A stretch of 64,000 nucleotides of DNA from Luteibacter aegosomaticola (GCF_023078475.1 NZ_CP095741.1:1178001-1242000), one strand, 5' to 3'; positions 42,360-51,035 are shown, counted from the first letter of the stretch. The notes: generated from the sequence alone by a model not told the origin. Numbers and translations are program-made.

Positions 42360-43715
42360 GGCGGCCACCGCGCCCACCAGCATCAGTGCCGCGCCAAACG
42401 CATAACCCCAGCCGATGGGTTCGCGACCGCCCGTGCCAATGAGGGTGCCGAACAGCCACGGACCCACGACGCCACCCAGCGCGGTACCAAAGGCGTAAAA
42501 CAAGGCGATCGCCAGCGCGCGCAGTTCCAGCGGGAAGCTCTCGCTTACCGTGAGGTACGCGGAGCTGGCGGCGGCCGAGGCGAAGAAGAACACCACGCTC
42601 CAGGCCATGGTTTGCGTGCGCGCATCGAGCACGCCGTGGACGAACAGCCACGCGGTGGCGAAAAGCAGCAGACCCGACATCGCATAGGTCAGCGCGATCA
42701 TCGGGCGGCGGCCTACCGTGTCGAATAGACGTCCCAACAACAGCGGGCCGAGGAAGTTGCCCGCGGCGAACGGCAGCAGGTAGAGGCCGACGTCGGCATC
42801 CGCCACGCCATAGAAGTGCCCCAGCACGAGTGCGTAGGTGAAGAAGATCGCGTTGTAGAAGAACGCCTGGGTCGCCATGAGCACCAGGCCGAGCACCGTG
42901 CGTTTCGGGTAGTCGCGGAACAGCGTGCGCCCGACGTCGGCCATGCTGAGGGCGCGCGGCTGGAGGCGCAGGCGGGGCAGGGGCGCGCTGGGTGGCGGCA
43001 CGCCCAGCCGTTGTTCGATGCTGGCGATGACGACCTCGGCTTCGGCGACGCGCCCGTGCAGCATGAGCCAGCGTGGGCTCTCCGGGATCCAGCGGCGCAG
43101 CAACAGGATGCCCAGCCCCAGGATCGCGCCGAGACCGAAGCTGAGCCGCCAGCCGATCTCCGGGGTGAACCAGCCCGTATCCAGCAAAGCCACGGCAGCC
43201 AACGCGCCCAGCGCCGCGCCGATCCAGAAACTGCCGTTGATCACCAGGTCGGTATGGCCGCGGTAGCGCGCGGGGATCAGCTCCTGGATGGCTGAGTTGA
43301 TGGCGGCGTACTCGCCGCCGATGCCTGCGCCCGTCAGCAGGCGGAACAGCGCGAACACGGCGAAGTTGGGCGAGAGCGCCGTGGCGGCCGTCGCGGCAAG
43401 GTAAAGGCCGAGCGTCAGCGTGAACAGCTTCTTCCGCCCCAGTTTGTCCGTGAGCCAGCCGAAGAACAGCGCACCCAGTACGGCGCCGGCCAGGTACACG
43501 CTCCCGGCCAGGCCCACCTGCGTATCGCTGAGGTGAAGCACCGGGCTCGATTTCAGCGCGCCGGCGATCGAGCCGGTAATGGTCACTTCCAGGCCGTCGA
43601 GGATCCAGGTGATGCCCAGCGCTACCACGACCAGCGTGTGGAAGCGGCCCCAGCGGAGCCGATCAAGGCGGGCGGGCACGTCGGTCTCGACGATGGCGTC
43701 GCGGGGGCCACTCAT
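42288..43715 (-). CDS. MFS transporter, metabolite:H+ symporter type
   Basis: The 475-residue inner-membrane protein has 12 predicted helices and a clear MFS motif A in GWLTDKLGRKKLFTLTLGLY, plus the sugar-porter-like RYRGHTDLVINGSFWIGAA and RWIPESPRWLMLHGRVAEAE at the central loop. This pattern fits the metabolite:H+ symporter/sugar porter group (NiaP- or SV2-like) that carries small organic acids or aromatic compounds. It lies 36 bp downstream of the cyclopropane fatty acid synthase gene on the same strand, so they may share a transcript although no functional link is evident. Substrate unknown. Confidence 0.85.
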   Translation of the reverse strand: MSGPRDAIVETDVPARLDRLRWGRFHTLVVVALGITWILDGLEVTITGSIAGALKSSPVLHLSDTQVGLAGSVYLAGAVLGALFFGWLTDKLGRKKLFTLTLGLYLAATAATALSPNFAVFALFRLLTGAGIGGEYAAINSAIQELIPARYRGHTDLVINGSFWIGAALGALAAVALLDTGWFTPEIGWRLSFGLGAILGLGILLLRRWIPESPRWLMLHGRVAEAEVVIASIEQRLGVPPPSAPLPRLRLQPRALSMADVGRTLFRDYPKRTVLGLVLMATQAFFYNAIFFTYALVLGHFYGVADADVGLYLLPFAAGNFLGPLLLGRLFDTVGRRPMIALTYAMSGLLLFATAWLFVHGVLDARTQTMAWSVVFFFASAAASSAYLTVSESFPLELRALAIALFYAFGTALGGVVGPWLFGTLIGTGGREPIGWGYAFGAALMLVGAVAALLLGIAAERRPLEDVARPLARVD

Positions 43716-43751
43716 CCCCCGACCCTACGGGCCGGGAGGTCGTCGTTTTGT

Positions 43752-44876
43752 CTACCGCGGTACGCGCAGCCCGCCGGGGACGCCTTGCGGCGAGAGCGTC
43801 AGTTGCCACAGCTGGTCGCGCCGGCTGCGGAAGATACCGGCCGAACAGCCGAGATAAAAGCGCCACATGCGCCGGAAGCGCTCGTCGTAGCGCGCCGACA
43901 GCTCGGGCCACGCGGCATCGATGTTGGCCTGCCACGCCATCAGCGTACGGTCGTAATCGGCACCGAGGTTGTGCCAGTCCTCCACGACGAAGAGGTTCTC
44001 CAGCGCGGTGGCGACCTGGCTCATCGCGGGTATGACCGAGTTGGGGAAGATGTATTTCTGGATCCACGGATCCGGCCGCGACGGCGGTCCGTTGCTGCCG
44101 ATGCAGTGCAGGAGCACGAGTCCTTCGGGGCGTACGCAGCGGCGCGCGACGTCGAACCAGGGGCGGTAATTCTTCCCGCCCACGTGTTCGAACATGCCCA
44201 CGGACAGGATGGCATCGAAGCGCTCGTCCACCTCGTGGTAATCCTGCAGGCGGATCTCGATGGGCAGCCCACGGCAGAGTTCGCGGGCGTATTCGGCCTG
44301 TTCCTTCGAGATCGTGATGCCCACGCCGCTGACCCCATAGCGTTCCGCAGCGAACTTCAGCGCCTCGCCCCAGCCGCAGCCGATGTCGAGGATGCGCTGC
44401 CCCCGCGTGAGGCGGAGCTTCCGGCAGATCAGGTCGAGTTTGGCCTCCTGGGCGTCATCCAGGTTCCAGGCGTCGGCCCAGTAGCCACAGGAGTACACCA
44501 TGCGCTTGCCGAGCATGGCTTCGAACAGATCGTTACCCAGGTCGTAGTGCTGGCGCCCCACATCCCACGCATGGTCGCCGCGCTGCAGGTTGAAGAAGCG
44601 TGCCTTGAGGTGGGCCAGCAGGGTGTCGACGGTACGCAGCGAATCGTCGACGCGTGAGCTGAGCAGGCGGGACATGAGGCCGGCCAGGTCCGGACAATCC
44701 CACCAGCCATCCATATAGGCTTCGCCCAGGCCGAGCGAGCCGTGGGCGAAGACCCGGGCGTAGGTGCGTTCGTCGTGGACGGTGAGGTCCGTGGCGCGTT
44801 TGCCGTTGATCGTGATACCTGCCTGTTCGAGCAGGCCTTGAGCGCGTGCCTTCAGCGAAGCTGTATCGTGGCTCAT
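43752..44876 (-). CDS. cfa: Cyclopropane-fatty-acyl-phospholipid synthase
   Basis: The 374-residue cytosolic enzyme transfers a methylene group from S-adenosylmethionine to unsaturated acyl chains of membrane phospholipids, a stationary-phase and acid-stress response. The SAM site is ILDIGCGWG (residues 162-170). Family signatures are RQHYDLGNDLFEAMLG, YSCGYW, VGITISKEQAEYA and SVGMFEHVGGKNYRPWFDVA. The length fits E. coli Cfa. The start is set at ATG 44876 (MSHDTASLKARAQGLLEQAG); the frame is open upstream but without protein-like content. It is divergent from the Bcr/CflA gene across 140 bp. Confidence 0.95.
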   Translation of the reverse strand: MSHDTASLKARAQGLLEQAGITINGKRATDLTVHDERTYARVFAHGSLGLGEAYMDGWWDCPDLAGLMSRLLSSRVDDSLRTVDTLLAHLKARFFNLQRGDHAWDVGRQHYDLGNDLFEAMLGKRMVYSCGYWADAWNLDDAQEAKLDLICRKLRLTRGQRILDIGCGWGEALKFAAERYGVSGVGITISKEQAEYARELCRGLPIEIRLQDYHEVDERFDAILSVGMFEHVGGKNYRPWFDVARRCVRPEGLVLLHCIGSNGPPSRPDPWIQKYIFPNSVIPAMSQVATALENLFVVEDWHNLGADYDRTLMAWQANIDAAWPELSARYDERFRRMWRFYLGCSAGIFRSRRDQLWQLTLSPQGVPGGLRVPR

Positions 44877-45016
44877 GTGCGGTTCCGGTGACCCTGCTCG
44901 CCGCCCCGCGCGGCGTGGCGCTGCCTCCGGCCCGATTATGGGCACCGGGCGAGGCCCAAGGGCAAGCACCACTTACAGCTATACTGATCGTCTCCCCCGG
45001 TACAGACTGAAGGTCC

Positions 45017-46285
45017 ATGACCTCCGCGACCCGCGACCCGCGGCGCCATCTTCCGTTGATCCTCGCGGCCCTGAGCATGATCGGGCCGTTCTCGATCGAT
45101 GCCATCTTCCCCGGCTTCCCGGATATCGGCCATGCCTTCGGCGTGGGCGAGGTGGCGTTGCAGCAGCTGCTCAGTGTGTACCTGCTGGCCTATGCCGTGA
45201 TGAGCCTGTTCCATGGGGCCATCTCGGACGCTTACGGGCGCAAGCCGGTGATCGTGGTGGCCATGGGTATCTACGCGTTGGCCTCGATGGGCGCGGCGCT
45301 GGCGCCGAGCTTTGGTTTTCTCCTGGCCTGCCGCGTGGTCCAGGGCTTGTGCGGCGGCGCGGGTATCGTCGTGGGCCGTGCCATCGTGCGCGACACCATG
45401 CATGGCGAGGATGCGCAGCGGATGATGTCGAAGGTGATGATGATCTTCGGGATCGCGCCGGCGATCGCGCCGATCGTGGGTGCGTGGTTGCTGGGTATCG
45501 ATGGCTGGCGCGGTATTTTCTGGGCACTTACGGCGTTTACCGTGTTGCTGGTGGCGGGCATCGTGCGGTTCCTGGTGGAGTCCCATCCGGTGGAGAAGCG
45601 GACGGTGTTCCGGCCGCGTCCGCTGTTGCGCGGTTATATGGCGATTGCGCGTGACCTGCCGTTCTGGCCGCTGGCCATCGCGAGCTCGGTGAATTTTTCG
45701 GGTTTGTTCCTGTATATCGCGTCGGCGCCGCATCTGATTCGTGATGTGTTGCATCTGGGGGCGGATGGTTTTCCGTGGCTGTTCGTGCCGACGGTGTCGG
45801 GCATGGTGACGGGTGCGTTTATTTCGGGGCGCGTGGCGGGGCGGGTGAGCGCGGCGCGGACGGTGGGTTGGGGTTATGTGTGCATGCTTTCGAGCTGCGC
45901 GTTTAGCTTGTTCTTTGCGTTGGTGCTGGATGCGCCGCGGGTGCCGTGGTCTACCTTGCCGCTGGCGCTTTATGGCTGTGGCGTGCAGCTGGCGTTCCCG
46001 ACGTTGACGATCCTGTTGCTGGATCGTTTTCCGGAGCAGCGTGGTGGTGTGTCGTCGGTGCAGGCGTTTGGTAGCTTGATCATGACGGCGTTGGTGGCGG
46101 GTGTGCTGTCGCCGATGTTGTCGTCGAGCATGCTGTTCCTGGCGCTGGGCGCGACGTCGTTGTGTGGCGTGGGCCTGGTGGGCTGGCTGTGGTATCGCTC
46201 GATGGAGCGGCGCCGTGTGGCGCTTACGCCGGCCGCCGCGGCTACGGAAGTCGTTTCGCAGATCGAGCGCAACGAGCCAGGCTGA
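45017..46285 (+). CDS. Bcr/CflA-family multidrug efflux MFS transporter
   Basis: The 422-residue inner-membrane drug:H+ antiporter has 12 predicted helices. Family features are ILAALSMIGPFSIDAIFPGF at helix 1, motif A in GAISDAYGRKPVIVVAMGIY, and GGAGIVVGRAIVRDTMHGED, the Bcr/CflA form of the helix 4-5 region. Relatives export bicyclomycin, chloramphenicol, sulfonamides or cysteine. It is monocistronic, divergent from cfa, and ends 29 bp before the first composite repeat. The actual substrate is not predictable. Confidence 0.9.
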   Translation: MTSATRDPRRHLPLILAALSMIGPFSIDAIFPGFPDIGHAFGVGEVALQQLLSVYLLAYAVMSLFHGAISDAYGRKPVIVVAMGIYALASMGAALAPSFGFLLACRVVQGLCGGAGIVVGRAIVRDTMHGEDAQRMMSKVMMIFGIAPAIAPIVGAWLLGIDGWRGIFWALTAFTVLLVAGIVRFLVESHPVEKRTVFRPRPLLRGYMAIARDLPFWPLAIASSVNFSGLFLYIASAPHLIRDVLHLGADGFPWLFVPTVSGMVTGAFISGRVAGRVSAARTVGWGYVCMLSSCAFSLFFALVLDAPRVPWSTLPLALYGCGVQLAFPTLTILLLDRFPEQRGGVSSVQAFGSLIMTALVAGVLSPMLSSSMLFLALGATSLCGVGLVGWLWYRSMERRRVALTPAAAATEVVSQIERNEPG

Positions 46286-46314
46286 CTGTTCTTTGCGCGC
46301 GGTCGGCTAAGGCG

Positions 46315-46827
46315 TCGAGACGGCTCGCCTTCGGCTTCGCGGGGCTCGGCCTTTGGCCATCGCGCTAGCGCTCGGGCGTCTCCGGAAAGAGCCCTTGGCG
46401 CCCACCCTCGCTGCTCAGACAAGTCTCCAACGTTCGACAAGGATGCCCCTTCGGGGCCATGTACCTGATTGGCCTACGGCCGCGAACCGGCGTGCGGACG
46501 GGGGTTTGAAACTCGCCATCCTGGCTCGGTTTCAAACGACCGGCCATCCATGGCCGCTCCCGCCTTCGGCGGCTGTTCACGTCCGCCCGCCTCGTCTCCG
46601 ACAACTCGCCTCGAGGGTGGGCGCCAAGGGCTCTCGGACACACTGAGGTTGATCGGTCGGAAAGCCACCGCCCGACAACACAACCGCAATCGTAGGAGCC
46701 CACCCTGTGGGCGACATCTTTCGCCCAAACGCTCAGGCCCTGTCGTACGGCACGATCGATCAAGGGCCAAACGCCGCAAGATCCGCAATCTGCCGCGAAC
46801 GGCGTCGCCCACAGGGTGGGCTCCTAC
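46315..46827 (+). repeat. Composite repeat copy A: structured 247-bp element plus REP family 2 hairpin
   Basis: Homology to the other copies starts at TCGA 46315. The core 46388-46634 is bounded by 23-bp perfect inverted repeats. Inside it are hairpins at 46445-46457 (GCCCC-TTC-GGGGC), 46504-46537 (GTTTGAAAC with GTTTCAAAC) and 46560-46572 (CCGCC-TTC-GGCGG), and a longer-range stem GCGGACG 46494-46500 with 46580-46586. A 57-base linker leads to the REP family 2 pair at 46692-46827. I see no protein-coding gene: open frames run in several phases without conservation of reading. Confidence 0.85.
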
Positions 46828-47372
46828 AGCTGCGGGTTTGCTAAAGACCAGGCTTTGTATGCGTCTTGCAGAGCTTGAGCTGATGTCAGACTCACTTTCG
46901 GCATTGCCAGGGTCTCGACCAGCGCCGCGTAGCGCTTTCGGTTTGCGGGGGTTGCCACGACGATGTGACGCAGCATTGCCCAGTGGATCCGCTCACGCGC
47001 GCCCTCGAGGCCGCCGATACGCTGGCGATCAAACAACGTACGGCGTACGTAGCGCTGCAGGCTTGTGAATGTCGATACGTCGAGAAGGATTACGCCCGTC
47101 GCGCGCGCGAATCGCTGAGGCATGCACGATGAATAGTTGCCCTCGATGACCCAGCGCTCTCCCTCGATCGCCTCATCGTGCAACGCATGAAACTCTTCGC
47201 GCGGGCGTGGCTTCCAGGCGGTGTGCGGCAGATGATGCAGCTGATCGAGATGCACGACAGGCAGACCAAGCGGCCTCCCGATTGCATCCGCCAGCGTCGA
47301 TTTCCCACTGTTCGATGGGCCCAGCACGCAAATGCGTGGGCCTAGATCAGCGAGGGAAATCAAAGTGTCCAC
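46824..47372 (-). CDS. P-loop kinase-like ATPase (adenylate-kinase-type), flanked by inverted repeats
   Basis: The 182-residue protein has a Walker A motif GPSNSGKST (residues 18-26, in GPRICVLGPSNSGKSTLADA), VVHLDQLHHLPHTAWKPRPR with an Asp as in substrate sites of small kinases, RWVIEGNYSSCMPQRFARAT, and an Arg-rich lid (SLQRYVRRTLFDRQRIGG). It resembles uncharacterised adenylate-kinase/DNA-topology-modulator FlaR-like proteins. The start is taken at GTG 47372, where conservation is expected to begin; ATG 47426 and ATG 47531 are in-frame alternatives, but the latter abuts a REP. The TAG stop is inside the REP hairpin arm. It is enclosed by composite repeats A and B in opposite orientation. 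Confidence 0.75.
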   Translation of the reverse strand: MDTLISLADLGPRICVLGPSNSGKSTLADAIGRPLGLPVVHLDQLHHLPHTAWKPRPREEFHALHDEAIEGERWVIEGNYSSCMPQRFARATGVILLDVSTFTSLQRYVRRTLFDRQRIGGLEGARERIHWAMLRHIVVATPANRKRYAALVETLAMPKVSLTSAQALQDAYKAWSLANPQL

Positions 47373-47542
47373 GGCATCAGGTCCAACCCGAAAGGCGCAT
47401 TCTGCCACGGCACGTTTCGGCCGCATGGTAGTCAGCAGACAGCGAGTGATCAGAACGAGCGGTGAGGTATCCGGGGATCGCGTACCGCAGCAACAGCTGG
47501 CACACGCAGTGGTTGGCAGGACAAAGCGCATGCAAGGGCCGC

Positions 47543-48081
47543 GTAGGAGCCCACCCTGTGGGCGACGCCGTTCGCGGCAGAGTCCGGGTCTTGCGGCGTC
47601 TGGCTCTTGATCGATCGTGCCGTGCGACAGGGCCTGAGCGTTGAGGCGAAAGATGTCGCCCACAGGGTGGGCTCCTACGGTCGTTTGTCAGGTGTGGGGC
47701 GTCGCGAGGTCGGCCGTGTTGTCGGCGGTGGCTTTCCCATCGATCCGCCTCAGTGTGGCCGAGAGGCCTTGGCGCCCACCCTCGAGGCGAGTTGTCGGAG
47801 ACGAGGCGGGCGGACGGGAACAGCCGCCACAGGCGGGGCCGGCCATGGATGGCCGGTCGTTTGAAACCGAGCCAGGAAGGCGAGTTTCAAACCCCCGTCC
47901 GCACGCCGGTTCGCGGCCGTAGGCCAATCAGATACATGGCCCCGGAGGGGCATCCTTTTCGAACGTTGGAGACTTGTCTGAGCAGCGAGGGTGGGCGCCA
48001 AGGCCTCTTTCCGGAAACGTCCGAGCGCCAACGCGATGGCCAAAGGCCGAGCCCCGCGAGGCCGAAGGCGAGCCCTATCGA
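47543..48081 (-). repeat. Composite repeat copy B (inverted relative to copy A)
   Basis: This copy reads on the minus strand: REP family 2 pair 47543-47678 (136 bp, as in A), an 83-base linker, the 247-bp element 47762-48008, and the outer segment ending at 48081. In its terminal arms both members of one base pair differ from copy A (AGAGGCC instead of AGAGCCC, with the matching change in the other arm), so the arms stay perfectly complementary. Its end lies 5 bases from the stop codon of the gene at 48086. Confidence 0.85.
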
Positions 48082-48085
48082 CGCG

Positions 48086-48565
48086 TCAGCCGACCGGCAA
48101 ACCGCGAGCTTCGAGGAAGGCGCGTGCTTCAGGCGCATCCTGCTCGAACCAGGCACGGGTGGAGCCCAGGCGGTACGTATACCCCCAGCGATCCATGTCC
48201 TCCATCAGGCGCAACGAACCCACCGAAGGCAGGTGCCCCGCCAACACGATCTGCAGATAGCAGGTCGCATCTTCCTCCTCGATCGAATCCGTCGCATCGG
48301 TATGCACCAGCGCGCGCTTCTCTTCCGGCAACACGATCAGGTGACAAGCCTCATGCAACAGCGAATGCACCGGCGTATCCGCCCGTGCATAAACCGTCGT
48401 ACCAATGATGCCCGCCTCGGTATCGCCCCAGAAGCTTCCAGGGATCGCCTCGCCATCGGCCACCGGGATCAGGGCGAGGCCGAACGTCGCGAGCAGGGAA
48501 CGGGGTTCGTCAAAGCCGATGTCGCCGACGCGGAGCACCGCGTCGGCGGGATCGGGCGCGCTCAT
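48086..48565 (-). CDS. Hypothetical protein with HExxH motif, last gene of the min operon
   Basis: The 159-residue soluble protein is of no family I can name. It has a putative metal site H71-E72-A-C-H75 in [20 protein letters not shown], with a run of acidic residues after it ([18 protein letters not shown]), resembling small zinc-metallopeptidase-like or ImmA/IrrE-like cores. The ATG overlaps the minE stop (ATGA), so it is co-translated with the division-site genes. This placement is firm; a role in division or in envelope turnover is only a guess. The gene ends next to composite repeat B. Confidence 0.75.
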   Translation of the reverse strand: MSAPDPADAVLRVGDIGFDEPRSLLATFGLALIPVADGEAIPGSFWGDTEAGIIGTTVYARADTPVHSLLHEACHLIVLPEEKRALVHTDATDSIEEEDATCYLQIVLAGHLPSVGSLRLMEDMDRWGYTYRLGSTRAWFEQDAPEARAFLEARGLPVG

Positions 48566-48828
48566 GCCGACGCGGGCTTGCCGTCGGGCAGGGCGACGGA
48601 GAGTTCCAGGATCTCGTGGCCGCTATCACGCTCGAGGTTGATGTTTACCGCATCGACATCGACGTTCACGTACTTGCGGATGACCTCCAGCAGCTCATTG
48701 CGCAGCAGCGGCAGGTAATCAGGCGCGCCACGCGTAGAGCGTTCCTGCGCCACGATGATGCGCAGGCGCTCCTTGGCCACGCCCGCGCTCGGCTCGGGCT
48801 TCCGCTTCAGGAAATCGAGGATACCCAT
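48562..48828 (-). CDS. minE: Cell division topological specificity factor MinE
   Basis: The 88-residue protein stimulates the MinD ATPase and drives pole-to-pole oscillation of MinCD, so that Z-rings form only at midcell. The N-terminal amphipathic membrane-targeting segment [10 protein letters not shown] and the MinD-contact helix [15 protein letters not shown] are present, followed by the dimerising beta domain ([30 protein letters not shown]). Length is normal. It is 2 bp after minD and overlaps the next gene by four bases. Confidence 0.96.
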   Translation of the reverse strand: MGILDFLKRKPEPSAGVAKERLRIIVAQERSTRGAPDYLPLLRNELLEVIRKYVNVDVDAVNINLERDSGHEILELSVALPDGKPASA

Positions 48829-48830
48829 GC

Positions 48831-49643
48831 TTAACCTCCGAACACGCGCTTGAGGAAGCCCTTCTTGACCGGCTCGAGGAAGCGCAGCGGGCGCTCGTTG
48901 CCCAGGATGCGGGCGACGGTGTCCTTGTAGGCGTGGCCAGCGTTCGAGTTGTCATCGAGGATAACCGGCACGCCCGCGTTCGACGCTGCCAGCACGTTCT
49001 CCGACTCCGGGATAACGCCCACGACCGAGATGCCGAGGATGTCCTCGACGTCCTTCACGCTGAGCATTTCACCGGCTTCGACGCGGTTCGGGTTGTAGCG
49101 CGTCAGCAGCAGGTGCTGCTTGATCGGCGCTTCGCCCTTTTCGGCGCGGCGGGTCTTGCTGGAGAGCAGGCCGAGGATGCGATCGGAATCGCGCACGGAG
49201 GAAACCTCCGGGTTCACGACGACGACAGCGTGGTCGGCGAAGTACATGGCCAGGTGCGCGCCCTTTTCGATACCGGCGGGCGAATCGCACACGACGAAGT
49301 CGAAGTTTTCCTTCGTCAGTTCGTCGAGCACCTTCTCCACGCCTTCCTGGGTCAGCGCATCCTTGTCGCGCGTCTGCGACGCGGCGAGCACGTACAGGTT
49401 TTCGTGGCGCTTATCCTTGATAAGGGCCTGCTTGAGCGTTGCCTCGCCGTGCACGACGTTGACGAAGTCGTACACCACGCGGCGCTCGCAGCCCATGATC
49501 AGGTCGAGGTTGCGCAGGCCGACGTCGAAGTCGATGACGGCGACCTTCTTGCCCTCGATGGCGAGGCCGGTCGCGAGGGAGGCACTGGTGGTGGTCTTGC
49601 CGACTCCGCCCTTGCCGGAGGTGACGACGATGATTTCAGTCAA
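48831..49643 (-). CDS. minD: Septum site-determining protein MinD
   Basis: The 270-residue membrane-associated ATPase recruits MinC. The deviant Walker A motif GKGGVGKTT is at residues 10-18, switch regions include [16 protein letters not shown] and [10 protein letters not shown], and the C-terminal amphipathic membrane helix is [16 protein letters not shown]. The start is a TTG at 49643, six bases after GGAGA; the reading [16 protein letters not shown] then begins exactly as known MinD. The frame is open 5 codons further but has no ribosome site. The gap to minC is 34 bp and to minE 2 bp. Confidence 0.96.
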   Translation of the reverse strand: MTEIIVVTSGKGGVGKTTTSASLATGLAIEGKKVAVIDFDVGLRNLDLIMGCERRVVYDFVNVVHGEATLKQALIKDKRHENLYVLAASQTRDKDALTQEGVEKVLDELTKENFDFVVCDSPAGIEKGAHLAMYFADHAVVVVNPEVSSVRDSDRILGLLSSKTRRAEKGEAPIKQHLLLTRYNPNRVEAGEMLSVKDVEDILGISVVGVIPESENVLAASNAGVPVILDDNSNAGHAYKDTVARILGNERPLRFLEPVKKGFLKRVFGG

Positions 49644-49677
49644 GAGATGTCTCCGCAAAAAACGGTTGGGACCGGCG

Positions 49678-50445
49678 TCAGAGGCGCGCGATCATGAGTT
49701 TTCCATTATCGAGCCAGCATTGCACGGCCTGGCCTTCGAATTCCTTCGGGATGTCCTCGAACACCCGGTAATGCCCCGCGATCGCGACGAGTTCGGCGCG
49801 GAAATCGGAGCAGAAAATGCGTGCAGTCTCATCACCCTGTGCGCCGGCCATCGCGCGACCGCGCAGGGTGCCGTAGACGTGGATGGAGCCGTCGGCGATG
49901 ACTTCGGCGCCGTTGGCCACCGCGGCGGCGACGACGAGGTCGCGCTCGCGGGCGTAGATCTGCTGGCCGGAGCGTACGGCGCTACCGGTGTGCTGCTGCG
50001 CGGTGATGGTCGCGCCGGTTTCCAGGCTGGCAGCCGGTTCCGCACGCGACATCGCGGGCGCCGCCGGGGCCGGGGCGGCCGGCGCGGATTCGCCCTGGCC
50101 CGGCTCGTACTGGGCGCGGAACTTAGCGATGAGTGGGAGGTTCATCCGCTCGGCAAGCGCTTCGGTCTCGCTGGTGCCGTAGGCGATGCCTACCGGCATC
50201 ATGCCGGCGCTACGGATGGCTTCGAGCAGGGCATCGACCATGCCGTCGTCCGGCAGTTTGGGCAGGTGCGAGAGATCGAGCACCACGGCAGCGCGGTTGA
50301 ACATCTGCGGGGCAGAGCGCACGCGGCGCTCGAGTTCTTCCACCAGGGCGGCGGCATCGACGCGGCGCACGCGCACGCAGGCGATACCAACCTGGCCAAA
50401 GCGCAGGTCGCAGGCGGCTTCGAGGGATTCGGCGCGGGCGTTCAT
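49678..50445 (-). CDS. minC: Septum site-determining protein MinC
   Basis: The 255-residue FtsZ-polymerisation inhibitor has an N-terminal domain (about residues 5-100; FGQVGIACVRVRRVDAAALV, VVLDLSHLPKLP) that acts on FtsZ, an Ala/Pro-rich linker (SAPAAPAPAAPAMSRAEPAA), and the C-terminal beta-helix (about 145-255; GQQIYARERDLVVAAAVANG, GAEVIADGSIHVYGTLRGRA) that binds MinD. The start is ATG 50445, which overlaps the stop of the upstream acetyltransferase gene (ATGA). Family assignment is certain. Confidence 0.95.
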   Translation of the reverse strand: MNARAESLEAACDLRFGQVGIACVRVRRVDAAALVEELERRVRSAPQMFNRAAVVLDLSHLPKLPDDGMVDALLEAIRSAGMMPVGIAYGTSETEALAERMNLPLIAKFRAQYEPGQGESAPAAPAPAAPAMSRAEPAASLETGATITAQQHTGSAVRSGQQIYARERDLVVAAAVANGAEVIADGSIHVYGTLRGRAMAGAQGDETARIFCSDFRAELVAIAGHYRVFEDIPKEFEGQAVQCWLDNGKLMIARL

Positions 50446-51035
50446 GCGGCCACCCCACGATCGGCCGGGCGGTCGCGCTCGGCGAGCCACGCAACGGCCG
50501 GGAGGCCGCCCTGCTCGAGATAACGCTCGCGCACGAACGGGAAGCTCGGCAGTTCACGGGCGAGCAGGCTCACCTTGGGGCCGTCTTCGCCCATCTGCTG
50601 CTGGCCCACTTCCTGGAACCCCATGGTGCCGTGGAACAGCACGGTCTGGTCGTTGCGGGGTTCAAGGAAAACTTCGCAGGTCAGGAGCGGCACGCGTACC
50701 TCGGCATAACTTTGCACATCACAGTAAAAAATCCGGCCCAGGCCATGCCCGCGGAAATCGTGTTCGATCACGATGCGATCGATATACACGAAGGACTCGT
50801 AATGGGTCTGGAACCAGCGGAAATTGGGGCTCTGGTAATCGGCTTCCGGGCGCATGGCGATCAGGAAACCGACGATGCGCCCATCCTGCTCGGCGACGCG
50901 GAAGTAGTGCGCGATCTCGTACAGGTGGCGCAACCGGGCGCGATCGGTGGCGAGAATGCCGGTGCCCGCTTCATTATTCAGCGCCAGCACGGCATCCAGG
51001 TCGTGCTCGCGCACGTCGCGGATGGCAAGGGCCAT
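50442..51035 (-). CDS. GNAT-family N-acetyltransferase, first gene of the min unit
   Basis: The 197-residue acyl-CoA-dependent acetyltransferase begins with a GNAT fold start (LAIRDVREHDLDAVLALNNE), has the acetyl-CoA pyrophosphate loop as FRGHGLGRIFY preceded by YIDRIVIEHD, and ends FHGTMGFQEVGQQQMGED, typical of the last beta strands. The substrate could be an amino acid, a protein N-terminus or an antibiotic; it cannot be told. It overlaps minC by four bases, so it is expressed with the division genes. The 51036-51204 gap upstream separates it from the divergent sensor kinase. Confidence 0.9.
   Translation of the reverse strand: MALAIRDVREHDLDAVLALNNEAGTGILATDRARLRHLYEIAHYFRVAEQDGRIVGFLIAMRPEADYQSPNFRWFQTHYESFVYIDRIVIEHDFRGHGLGRIFYCDVQSYAEVRVPLLTCEVFLEPRNDQTVLFHGTMGFQEVGQQQMGEDGPKVSLLARELPSFPFVRERYLEQGGLPAVAWLAERDRPADRGVAA

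Noticed and set aside
46469..47068. Several 60-200 codon frames inside the composite repeats (all four copies)
   Set aside because: Different copies have frames in different phases and lengths, and substitutions follow base pairing, not codons.
46315..48081. The composite repeats as insertion sequences
   Set aside because: No transposase frame and no clear target-site duplication at the ends; at most they could be non-autonomous elements.
47753..48718. A 321-codon open frame running from composite repeat B across the HExxH and minE genes
   Set aside because: It reads through repeat sequence and antisense to minE. The repeat copies keep stems rather than a reading frame.
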